From NCBI GenBank assembly GCA_027295245.1, contig JAPULF010000329.1:1-8248 (forward strand): 8,248 nucleotides of DNA, given 5' to 3'. Positions 1 through 5,848 of the stretch are shown piece by piece; within the stretch, counting starts at the first letter, position 1, and every line of letters begins with the position of its first letter. This DNA comes from Planctomycetota bacterium. Its GTDB lineage: Bacteria; Planctomycetota; Phycisphaerae; UBA1845; UTPLA1. Position numbers and translations under genes: made by a program. The notes beneath the pieces were generated by a model. It searched no databases. It was not told where the DNA came from and saw nothing but the letters and a program-made list of their open reading frames with translations.

Positions 1-112
1 TGGCCGTATTTCTGAATCTTTGACGCCGGTCCGACACCTCATCAACAAACGCAATAACAACCCTTCCAGGCCGTACATATAGTACAGTCTCTCCAATTTG
101 ACCGGGTGTGAG

Positions 113-140
113 TTGACACAGGGGCCGTCGCATCCACAAT
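113..140 (+). promoter_or_regulatory. candidate sigma70-type promoter for the lipoprotein gene
   Basis: A perfect TTGACA hexamer at 113-118 is followed 16 bp later by CACAAT at 135-140, which matches TATAAT at four of six positions. Transcription would start near 147 and leave a leader of about 55 nt before the ATG at 203. The -10 hexamer lies inside a perfect inverted repeat (134-151). In 1-112 I see no gene. A TATAGT at 78-83 is the only other -10-like hexamer there and has no convincing -35. Promoter consensus in this organism is unknown, so this is inference from E. coli-type consensus. Confidence 0.33.
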
Positions 141-151
141 CACGATTGTGG
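134..151. repeat. 18-bp palindrome overlapping the promoter, candidate operator
   Basis: CCACAATC and GATTGTGG are perfect 8-bp inverted arms around the 2-bp centre AC. The centre is too short for a stable RNA loop, so a dimeric DNA-binding protein site is more likely than a hairpin. It covers the candidate -10 box of the lipoprotein gene, where a bound repressor would block transcription. No regulator gene lies beside it. Confidence 0.45.
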
Positions 152-202
152 GGGGCGATAAGGCGCCTGGCCTCACGGGTCGTGTTTGGCAAGGAATCCT
201 CG

Positions 203-1120
203 ATGAGGCACCCCAACAGCATTTCCGGGCGTATGACCGTTTGGCTGGGGACCGTCCTGATCGGACTGTCAGCCGGCGGCTGCGAGGACGTTGATTGGCA
301 TCATTGGGACGCCGGATGGTGGAAAGACAAATCCCGGGTCGTTCGTCCCCGACGGAAACCGCTTGCCCGGCCGACCAGCAGGCCAACCGATCCCGATACA
401 ACGCCGCCGCCTTCGTACGATCCCGAGAAATACGCGCGGAAGTCCCCTTTCCAACAGTTGTATCTTCTCAGCGGAAGTGCCGCGGGACAAACGGGGCGCG
501 GCGATCAAAGCGTGTCGCTGACTCTCGTTTCGGCCCGTGCTTGCGCAGGCGTGCTCGAATCGCTTTACGTCCCGACGGGTCGGCTGGGCGCTCAGGATGA
601 ATCGTACCTGATCTTCGAGGAGGAGGAATCGTTCCGTGGGGCCGGCGCGTTTGCGCCCACGCTCGACGTCAAACCGCTGGAATCCGCGTCGCCGCCCGAG
701 GGTCCGGATGCATCGTTCGTTTCAGGGATCGGACTGTACTACGGCGTCTATGCCAACGGCGCCGTGGTGGATCGAACACTGGTCGATGTCTGTGAGCGCC
801 ATCTGGCCGTGGCCGCCCAGTCGGAGCAGGTCTCCGCGCGTAAGCGATGGGCTGCGGCCGTTCTGGCGGGTCGGCTGGTTGCCGAATACCGGTACGACGA
901 TGGTGCGGCACGAAGCTACTATCGCCAAGCCGAGCGGGTTTCGGAGGATGGTTCGATCGAACAAATGACCGCGCGTTGGTGGGTGGCCGATGCCTTGGTT
1001 CGCCAGGGCGATCAAGAGGCCGCGGCGCGCGTTTATCAGACCATCGTCGAAGCCTACGCGGACCGGCCCGAATCCGAAATCGTTCGGCGGGCCAAGGCAT
1101 GGCTGGAACAACGGCGCTGA
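203..1120 (+). CDS. putative lipoprotein with TPR-like C-terminal repeats
   Basis: A 305-residue protein of unknown function, probably exported and lipid-anchored. The ATG at 203 is chosen because AAGGA (191-195) sits 7 bp upstream. An ATG at 233 (Met11) is possible but lacks a clear ribosome site. Residues 1-26 look like a signal peptide: Arg10 is followed by a hydrophobic stretch ending in SAGGC, with Cys27 as the likely lipidated residue. The box is a loose match, with Gly rather than Leu-type residues near the cleavage site. Residues 28-41 are Trp/Asp-rich, 45-75 are a Pro/Arg/Thr-rich linker, and 100-205 form a globular region with no motif I know. Residues about 212-300 are helical, with Ala and aromatic spacing typical of TPR/Sel1-like repeats (an AAVLAGRLVAEY helix, then an AARVYQTIVEAY helix). 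It ends 31 bp from the stop of the converging small gene. A scaffold or envelope-assembly role would be inference only. Confidence 0.82.
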   Translation: MRHPNSISGRMTVWLGTVLIGLSAGGCEDVDWHHWDAGWWKDKSRVVRPRRKPLARPTSRPTDPDTTPPPSYDPEKYARKSPFQQLYLLSGSAAGQTGRGDQSVSLTLVSARACAGVLESLYVPTGRLGAQDESYLIFEEEESFRGAGAFAPTLDVKPLESASPPEGPDASFVSGIGLYYGVYANGAVVDRTLVDVCERHLAVAAQSEQVSARKRWAAAVLAGRLVAEYRYDDGAARSYYRQAERVSEDGSIEQMTARWWVADALVRQGDQEAAARVYQTIVEAYADRPESEIVRRAKAWLEQRR

Positions 1121-1151
1121 GAGGGTTCGATCAACTTGTTCAAACTGAGAG

Positions 1152-1313
1152 TCAGTCGCCCTGCGCAGTTCCGCAAGATTGGGCCTTGCGGCCGATGGAC
1201 TCGAGCTGCCGGAGATAGTCGTCGAGTTCGATTTCGGAGAACTGCTGCAGGAATGCACGGCGGGCAGAACGGTTGATCTGTATGATTCGATCCATCAACT
1301 CGCGTTTCGACAT
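1152..1313 (-). CDS. conserved-looking 53-residue protein of unknown function
   Basis: This small protein begins MSKRELMDRIIQINRSA and continues with an acidic helix (about residues 25-41: FSEIELDDYLRQLESIG). The predicted fold is two amphipathic helices with a short polar tail. There is no signal peptide or membrane segment. The ATG at 1313 is supported by GGTGGAG at 1322-1328 on the coding strand, about 8 bp upstream. The frame stays open upstream to 1619, but that extension is Arg/Pro/Ser-rich and reads like non-coding sequence, so the short start is preferred. The gene converges on the lipoprotein gene and diverges from the methyltransferase. I have a vague impression of similar small proteins in planctomycete genomes but cannot name a family. 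The regular Leu/Ile spacing suggests a helical adaptor or oligomerising protein, which is inference. Confidence 0.68.
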   Translation of the reverse strand: MSKRELMDRIIQINRSARRAFLQQFSEIELDDYLRQLESIGRKAQSCGTAQGD

Positions 1314-1631
1314 GTGTGATGCTCCACCGGGGGAAGGCGAGGACAAAAACGGAAACGTGGGTCGAAGCGCGGCGACGACTCGACAATCGCAGTCTCGTAT
1401 CGACTCGCAATTCTGGAGAACTTTAGACCGGGGAACGAAGCTCGCGATCGTCACATTATCGGCCCGATACCGTCCTAAAAGGTCCGGTGACCGCGCCGCA
1501 TTTGCCGCCCGGGCCCGAGCGATCGGACACCGGCTGGATGCCGTGCCGGCAGCGGGACACGACGGAAGGCGAATCGTCTGAACAATCAGGAACACTCGTC
1601 CGTCTCGGCGGGCCGGCACGATGTAGGGCGT
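1314..1631. other. 318-bp divergent intergenic region with a 13-bp palindrome
   Basis: This gap separates the start of the 53-residue gene (minus) from the start of the methyltransferase gene (plus), so promoters for both should lie here. I find no good -10/-35 pair on either strand. The one clear element is a perfect palindrome at 1457-1469: TATCGG, one C, CCGATA. Frames across the gap yield only Arg/Pro/Ser-rich shadow peptides. No tRNA or other RNA gene is apparent. The methyltransferase has a weak AGGG ribosome site at 1625-1628. Confidence 0.6.
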
Positions 1632-2324
1632 ATGTCAACGGAAGTAGACCAAAAGAGCGTTCACCACGTCGTCAAGAAACAGGCCCGGCGCCAATTCGAT
1701 TCATGGGCCCACACGTACGATCGATCGATCGTGCAACACCTGCTCTTCCTGCCGTCCTACCGGCTGTTCATGGAAGCTCTCTACAAATGGCGCCGCGATA
1801 TTGCAGATCCTTTCGACTTGCTGGATATCGGCTCGGGAACCGGAACCTGGGTCGCGTGGGTGGCGGGGAGTCCCCTGCCTTCGGGCCGAATTGTCGGCCT
1901 GGACTATTCCGCGGCGATGTGTACGGTGGCCCAGCAGAAGGCCGCAAGGATTCAAGGGCAGTCCCCGCGGTTCGTGAATGGGGACGCCGAACACCTGCCC
2001 TTTCCCGACGCTTCGTTCGGGGTCGTCACGTGCAGCAACTCGTTCCACCACTATCCCCATCAGGCCGCCGCCGTTCGTGAAATGAGGCGCGTCTTGAGGC
2101 CCGGCGGGCGTCTCATGATCATCGACGGCTTTCGCGACAACGTGATCGGCTGGGTGCTGTTCGACGTGTTCATCACCAAGGCCGAAAGCAAGCCCGGCGC
2201 CCCGGTTCATCACGTCTCGGGGTCCACCATGCGTCGCTACTTCGAGGAGGCCGGCTTTCGCGAAGTCCAACAGATCAAGCGGAACATCTGGGCCCCGATT
2301 TTTCTGACCATGGGCACGGCCTGA
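1632..2324 (+). CDS. class I SAM-dependent methyltransferase, UbiE/COQ5-like
   Basis: A 230-residue cytosolic enzyme of the Methyltransf_11 type. Residues 22-31 (FDSWAHTYDR) match the N-terminal helix usual in UbiE/COQ5-like enzymes. Motif I is LLDIGSGTG (63-71), the glycine-rich SAM loop. GLDYS (89-93) carries Asp91, which should bind the SAM ribose hydroxyls. NGDAEHLPFPDASFGVV (116-132) gives motif II, and REMRRVLRPGG (149-159) gives motif III. Residues 194-210 (HHVSGSTMRRYFEEAGF) form the usual C-terminal cap. The substrate cannot be read from the sequence: UbiE relatives methylate quinone precursors, but many paralogues act on other small molecules, and no quinone gene is adjacent. The ribosome site is weak (AGGG, 3 bp spacing). 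The GAF-phosphatase gene follows on the same strand 105 bp downstream. Confidence 0.92.
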   Translation: MSTEVDQKSVHHVVKKQARRQFDSWAHTYDRSIVQHLLFLPSYRLFMEALYKWRRDIADPFDLLDIGSGTGTWVAWVAGSPLPSGRIVGLDYSAAMCTVAQQKAARIQGQSPRFVNGDAEHLPFPDASFGVVTCSNSFHHYPHQAAAVREMRRVLRPGGRLMIIDGFRDNVIGWVLFDVFITKAESKPGAPVHHVSGSTMRRYFEEAGFREVQQIKRNIWAPIFLTMGTA

Positions 2325-2339
2325 TTATCGCCCCCCCCG

Positions 2340-2356
2340 CACTGACGACGTCGGTG
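2340..2356 (+). terminator. short hairpin after the methyltransferase gene, possible terminator
   Basis: CACTGAC at 2340-2346 pairs with GTCGGTG at 2350-2356 around a GAC loop, giving seven pairs including one G-T. It follows the methyltransferase stop by 15 bp and a run of eight C at 2331-2338. There is no T-tract after the stem, so it is not a canonical intrinsic terminator. It may act as an RNA 3' end stabiliser or have no role. Confidence 0.28.
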
Positions 2357-2429
2357 ACAATGGCGGCGGGCGGAATTCCACGTATGATGCTGAATTCGGT
2401 CTTCGACACCGTTCGCCAGGGAGCCCGTT

Positions 2430-3689
2430 GTGTCCGAGAATCGAGGCCACGAAAAGCACATCTCCGATCTTCAGGCCGTGCTGGAGGTCTCGCGCGATCT
2501 GGCCGGCACGACCGAGTTGCGTCCGCTGCTCGAAAAGGTCGAGCGCGCCGCCCGGCACGTTCTGGATTGCGAGCGGGCGACGGTCTTTCTGTACGACCGC
2601 GACAAAGACGAGCTTTACAGCCGGTTGGCCACCGGCGTGGACGAAATCCGATTCAGCGCTTCCCTGGGTATCGCGGGCGAGGTCGTTCGAACCGGCCAGG
2701 TTATCAACGTCCCGGATGCTTACGCCGACGATCGATTCAATCCGGAAATCGATCGCAAGACTGGCTACCGTACCCGCAACATCTTGTCCTTTCCGCTCCT
2801 CGGCTTCGATAACTCGACCGTGGGCGTGCTCCAGGTTCTCAACAAGTCGGACGGGGCATTCGATCCATGGGACGAGGGATTGGTCAAGACCTTCGGGGCC
2901 CAAGTCGGCGTTGCAGTTCAGCGCCAGGAACTCCTCGAGCAATACGCCGAGAAGCAACGGATCCAGCGCGACCTGAACCTGGCGCGGGAGATACAGCAGG
3001 GCCTTCTTCCGAAAGAGGCCGCCAAGGTCGCCGGGTTCGACATCGCGGGCTGGAACAGGCCCGCCGACGAAACCGGCGGAGACTGCTTCGACTACATGCC
3101 GCTCGAGGGCGGCAACCTGGCGATCATGCTCGCCGACGCAACCGGCCACGGCATCGGCCCCGCACTCGTCATCGCGGAATGCCGGGCCTTGTTCCACGCC
3201 TCGATCACCGCATCGCAGGATCTGGGGACGGTCGTTCCGCAAGTGAACAACCTGCTGGAGGCCGATCTGCCCGGTGATCGTTTCGTAACCGCGTTTCTCG
3301 GAATCCTGTCGCCGGCCGACGACACCCTTACCTACCTCAGCGCGGGTCAAGGCCCGCTGCTCAAGTACGATTTCGAAACAAACACGGTCACCGAATTGGC
3401 CGCCAATGGCCCGCCTCTTGGAGTGATCGCCGATTGTCCCTTCGGCAAGCCCGATCACTGGATCATGCGACCGGGCGACATGTTCGTGCTGGTCACCGAC
3501 GGGTTTTTCGAGTGGGCGAACGCGGCCGGCGAGCAATTCGGCACCGAACGTCTGGCGGAGATCATCCGCACCCACCGGACCCGCCCCAGCGTGGAGATCA
3601 TCAACCGGATGTACGAAGATGTTGTCGAATTCGCAGGTGGGACCGCGCAGTCGGACGACCTCACTGCCGTTGTGATCAAGAAATGCTGA
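2430..3689 (+). CDS. GAF domain plus PP2C-type (RsbU/SpoIIE) Ser/Thr phosphatase
   Basis: A 419-residue cytosolic signalling phosphatase. Start GTG at 2430 is supported by AGGGAG (2418-2423) at good spacing. Residues about 20-165 are a GAF sensor domain, ending in N138-K139, F144 and D148-E149, which fits the NKxnFx3DE signature of cyclic-nucleotide GAF domains. Residues 166-195 form a coiled-coil linker with the familiar AREIQQGLLP phrase. Residues 200-418 are the PP2C fold: ETGGDCFD (214-221), DATGHGIGPAL (236-246), AGQGP (305-309), GPPLG (327-331), VTDGFFEW (355-362) and SDDLTAVV (408-415). The expected metal-binding aspartates D218, D236, D357 and D410 are present. Family members dephosphorylate anti-sigma antagonists (STAS proteins) in partner-switching pathways. 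No STAS, anti-sigma or sigma gene is present here, so the target is unknown. The gene converges on the MnmE-like gene, with 25 bp between the stops. Confidence 0.95.
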   Translation: MSENRGHEKHISDLQAVLEVSRDLAGTTELRPLLEKVERAARHVLDCERATVFLYDRDKDELYSRLATGVDEIRFSASLGIAGEVVRTGQVINVPDAYADDRFNPEIDRKTGYRTRNILSFPLLGFDNSTVGVLQVLNKSDGAFDPWDEGLVKTFGAQVGVAVQRQELLEQYAEKQRIQRDLNLAREIQQGLLPKEAAKVAGFDIAGWNRPADETGGDCFDYMPLEGGNLAIMLADATGHGIGPALVIAECRALFHASITASQDLGTVVPQVNNLLEADLPGDRFVTAFLGILSPADDTLTYLSAGQGPLLKYDFETNTVTELAANGPPLGVIADCPFGKPDHWIMRPGDMFVLVTDGFFEWANAAGEQFGTERLAEIIRTHRTRPSVEIINRMYEDVVEFAGGTAQSDDLTAVVIKKC

Positions 3690-3714
3690 ACCGACGGCGC
3701 GATCGGCCGCGTCA

Positions 3715-4809
3715 TCATGTTGAATTCAGTTGATCTCGGGAGCATGCGGTCGGGAGGTCGTCTTTCAACATGCCGATTCCCAGAACGGCCGCGATTTCCG
3801 ATTCGAGCCGGTCGATTCCTGCTCCCGTCAGCGCCGAAATCTTAATCGCTGAAAGGGCCGTGATGGCTTGCTCGCTCCGCGTTCTCGGATTCGCGCCGAT
3901 CAGGTCTATCTTATTGGTCGCAAGAACCCGTGGTTGATCCCGGGACCATCGGGCCTCGATGCTGGCGACGAAATCAACTGATTCGGCGCTTGGTGCCTCT
4001 GCATCAAGTACAACGAGCACCACATCCGCACCGGCCGCCAGTACGCTCCCGCGTCGAATGGCCTCGGATTCAATCGGGCAGTCCGTTTCGCGAATGCCGG
4101 CCGTGTCGGTTAGCGTGACGGGCCAGCCGTGGATGAAAGCGGTTTCCGAAACCCAATCCCGCGTCGTGCCGGGCGTTTCAGAGGCAATGACGCGATCCCT
4201 TCCGATCAGCCGGTTGGCCAGCGTGCTCTTTCCCGCGTTCGGCGGACCGATGATCGCTACGTGCAGTCCCTCGATCATTCGGATGGCGACCTCGCTCCGG
4301 GCGCGAAACGCGTCTGCTTCTTCCCGAGACCAGGACGAACGGCGATCCAAAAACGGCGGGAGGATTCTGCGTTGAGTCAGTAGCCATCCGGCGAGACGGC
4401 GTGATGTTGCACCGATCAAGGCGAGATCGATTTCACGCCGGACCGGGTGATCCGCGCGCCAGGCCGATTCAAAAAGTTCCGCCTGCGTGATCTCGGCGCC
4501 ATGTCGTTCGAGCAACTGAAGCGTCCGCTGCACGATGCGAACGCCTCCGTGCGTGCTCAATTCCACCGAAACAATTCCATCCCTTCGAATCCGCGTAACG
4601 ATCGCGTCGTCGACGACTGCGTCTTCGTCGACAATGCGGCAAAGCACCGGGCGGCGTGCCGCGATTTTCGGCGGGCGGTCGTCGGTTCGATGGCGTAGTA
4701 CGCGGGATAGAATCGTGTCGGTCCGCGGGCCGCTGACCGCGATCACGGCGATTGCCCCCGGCGCCTGTGGCGTGAGAACGGCTGCACGCGTCGGCCCGCA
4801 ACCCGTCAT
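3715..4809 (-). CDS. mnmE: MnmE-like tRNA modification GTPase lacking the C-terminal helical/Cys part
   Basis: A 364-residue GTPase of the MnmE (TrmE/ThdF) family, whose usual length is about 450. Family members work with MnmG to modify wobble uridine-34 of tRNA. The N-terminal folate-type domain is recognisable from APGAIAVIAVSGP (16-28) and VELSTHGG (82-89). A shortened helical stretch follows (about 115-180). The G domain is intact: GPPNAGKS (188-195), PGTTRD (213-218), DTAG (235-238), NKID (299-302) and SAL (325-327). Only about 35 residues follow G5, so the second helical half and the terminal FC(I/L)GK motif with its essential cysteine are missing. The NSFTGED-type loop before HGG is also not recognisable. 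Codons past the TGA do not restore the missing part. The start ATG overlaps the coaX stop as ATGA, implying translational coupling. It could be a diverged paralogue with intact GTP binding but altered function. Confidence 0.88.
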   Translation of the reverse strand: MTGCGPTRAAVLTPQAPGAIAVIAVSGPRTDTILSRVLRHRTDDRPPKIAARRPVLCRIVDEDAVVDDAIVTRIRRDGIVSVELSTHGGVRIVQRTLQLLERHGAEITQAELFESAWRADHPVRREIDLALIGATSRRLAGWLLTQRRILPPFLDRRSSWSREEADAFRARSEVAIRMIEGLHVAIIGPPNAGKSTLANRLIGRDRVIASETPGTTRDWVSETAFIHGWPVTLTDTAGIRETDCPIESEAIRRGSVLAAGADVVLVVLDAEAPSAESVDFVASIEARWSRDQPRVLATNKIDLIGANPRTRSEQAITALSAIKISALTGAGIDRLESEIAAVLGIGMLKDDLPTACSRDQLNST

Positions 4810-5609
4810 TCGATGTCGATCGGCTCAAAGTGCCGGCGATGGGCCAGGGCGATGCCCCGAACGCACAGGTCGGGAATAATTGAATCGATAAAATCGCAGT
4901 TCGAGCAGATCAATTCGGCATTGCCGCCCGTTGCCACAAGTTGCGGCCAGGTCTTCAGTTCAGTCGCAAAACGCTCGGTGATCTCCCGAACCGCCCCGAT
5001 CGCCCCGAACAAGATCCCGTTGCGGATGGCCTGTTCGGTGGTCGCCCCGAAAATCGCATCGGTCGCCTCGACTGACACCGGCGGGAGGGCGTCGGTCCAT
5101 TCGCTGAGCGATCGGGCCTGCAGGCTCAGGCCCGGCAGGATTGCGCCTCCCATAAAGACCCCTTCGTCATTGACGCAGTCCACGGTGATGGCCGTGCCGA
5201 ACCCCGCTACTGCGCATGCCCGCCCGACTTCGCCGTACGCCGCCGCGGCGGCGCACACGCGATCGATTCCCACGGCCTCCGGCGATTCCCGGGCGTGGGA
5301 GAGCGTTTGTTGAAGTTCCTTTCCCACCGCGCGAATCGGCTCGTTCACCCGCTTCTGTAATCGACTCTGAACCGCGTCCAGGACCGATGCCACGACGGAG
5401 CCCGCGGCGATCGACCTCACGCGATCTTCCGGCAGCGCCTCCCATGACTCGACCGCCGTTTCCAACGCCTCGTCAAGTTGATCGTGCCCGAATCGCATGT
5501 TGCTACGGATGTCTGAATCGATATCCGTTGCCACGCTGATATGGGAGTTCCCGATCTCGATGATCAGGAGGCTCGCATGAGCCAGGTGTTCATGATCTCC
5601 CGACGGCAT
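4806..5609 (-). CDS. coaX: type III pantothenate kinase (CoaX), divergent
   Basis: A 267-residue cytosolic enzyme of the ASKHA-fold CoaX family, which phosphorylates pantothenate with ATP in the first step of coenzyme A synthesis. Recognisable blocks: the phosphate loop LLIIEIGNS (14-22), GIDR (114-117) with the presumed catalytic Asp116, AGFGTAITVD (135-144), GGAILPG (154-160), GATTEQAIRNGILFG (188-202) and ATGGN (226-230). Two normally acidic positions differ: the first-motif Asp is Glu18, and the Asp before FGTA is Gly136. The ATG at 5609 follows a TTG codon directly, with GGAG about 12 bp upstream. The start is uncertain because the family usually begins only a few residues before the phosphate loop, but no better in-frame start lies closer. 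The ATGA overlap with the mnmE-like gene makes these two an operon. The FHA gene lies upstream on the same strand. Confidence 0.86.
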   Translation of the reverse strand: MPSGDHEHLAHASLLIIEIGNSHISVATDIDSDIRSNMRFGHDQLDEALETAVESWEALPEDRVRSIAAGSVVASVLDAVQSRLQKRVNEPIRAVGKELQQTLSHARESPEAVGIDRVCAAAAAYGEVGRACAVAGFGTAITVDCVNDEGVFMGGAILPGLSLQARSLSEWTDALPPVSVEATDAIFGATTEQAIRNGILFGAIGAVREITERFATELKTWPQLVATGGNAELICSNCDFIDSIIPDLCVRGIALAHRRHFEPIDIE

Positions 5610-5654
5610 CAAAGGCTTGCTCCGAAGTACTACGCCCCAAAGGTAATCAAGAAC

Positions 5655-5685
5655 ATTGTAGCCCCGTTTCCGATTCGTGGCACAA
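5655..5685 (-). promoter_or_regulatory. weak candidate promoter for coaX and the mnmE-like gene
   Basis: On the minus strand TACAAT (5655-5660) matches the -10 consensus at five of six positions. TTGTGC (5680-5685) is a poor -35 at 19-bp spacing. Transcription would start near 5648, about 40 nt before the coaX ATG. If real, the inverted repeats at 5660-5810 would lie upstream of this transcript. Otherwise coaX may be read from the FHA promoter. Confidence 0.25.
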
Positions 5686-5749
5686 CTGAGACGAGAACGG
5701 ACGACCGACAGGCCGAGTTCGAGAAACGGTCGTACGCAAATACGGGGCT
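5660..5749. repeat. nested inverted repeats between coaX and the FHA gene
   Basis: AGCCCCGT (5660-5667) is perfectly complementary to ACGGGGCT (5742-5749). Within it, ACGACCG (5701-5707) is perfectly complementary to CGGTCGT (5727-5733), with two further pairs outside (5698-5699 with 5735-5736). A small TCGT/ACGA pairing (5675-5678 with 5691-5694) could form a third arm. Together these would fold as a closing stem around two hairpins, in either strand. No protein-like frame fits here. It could be a structured leader of coaX, an intercistronic element in an FHA-coaX transcript, or a separate small RNA. Chance pairing at 7-8 bp is not excluded. Confidence 0.35.
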
Positions 5750-5765
5750 GTCAGCTTCGCTCCTT

Positions 5766-5810
5766 GCGGTCTTGCAAACGGAGCTGTTTCGCACAAACCT
5801 GCAAGATCGC
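5766..5810 (+). repeat. long hairpin downstream of the FHA gene
   Basis: GCGGTCTTGCA (5766-5776) pairs with TGCAAGATCGC (5800-5810) over 11 positions. Ten are Watson-Crick and one is a G-T pair that is stable only in plus-strand RNA. The loop is 23 nt and holds a further GTTT/AAAC pairing (5786-5789 with 5795-5798). It starts 39 bp beyond the FHA stop, but no T-tract follows on either strand, so it is not a standard terminator. Because the wobble favours plus-strand RNA, a plus-strand transcript deserves consideration. Confidence 0.4.
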
Positions 5811-5848
5811 TTGGTGGAACCGACGCGTAGCTCAGAAATGCCTGGGAT

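Noticed and set aside
1314..1619. N-terminal extension of the 53-residue minus-strand protein to 1619
   Set aside because: The extra about 100 residues are Arg/Pro/Ser/Cys-rich and not protein-like, while the internal ATG at 1313 has a good ribosome site.
1717..1732. Perfect 16-bp palindrome of tandem GATC units inside the methyltransferase gene
   Set aside because: It lies in well-constrained coding sequence (YDRSIV region) and is explained by Asp/Arg/Ser/Ile codons. There is no sign that it is a regulatory site.
2354..2388. GTGACA and TATGAT as a promoter for the phosphatase gene
   Set aside because: The hexamers are good individually, but the 23-bp spacer is too long for a sigma70-type promoter.
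2325..3575. Long minus-strand open frame (416 codons) opposite the GAF-phosphatase
   Set aside because: The plus strand shows complete GAF and PP2C motifs over the same bases. The minus frame is the usual GC-rich antisense shadow, with no recognisable domain.
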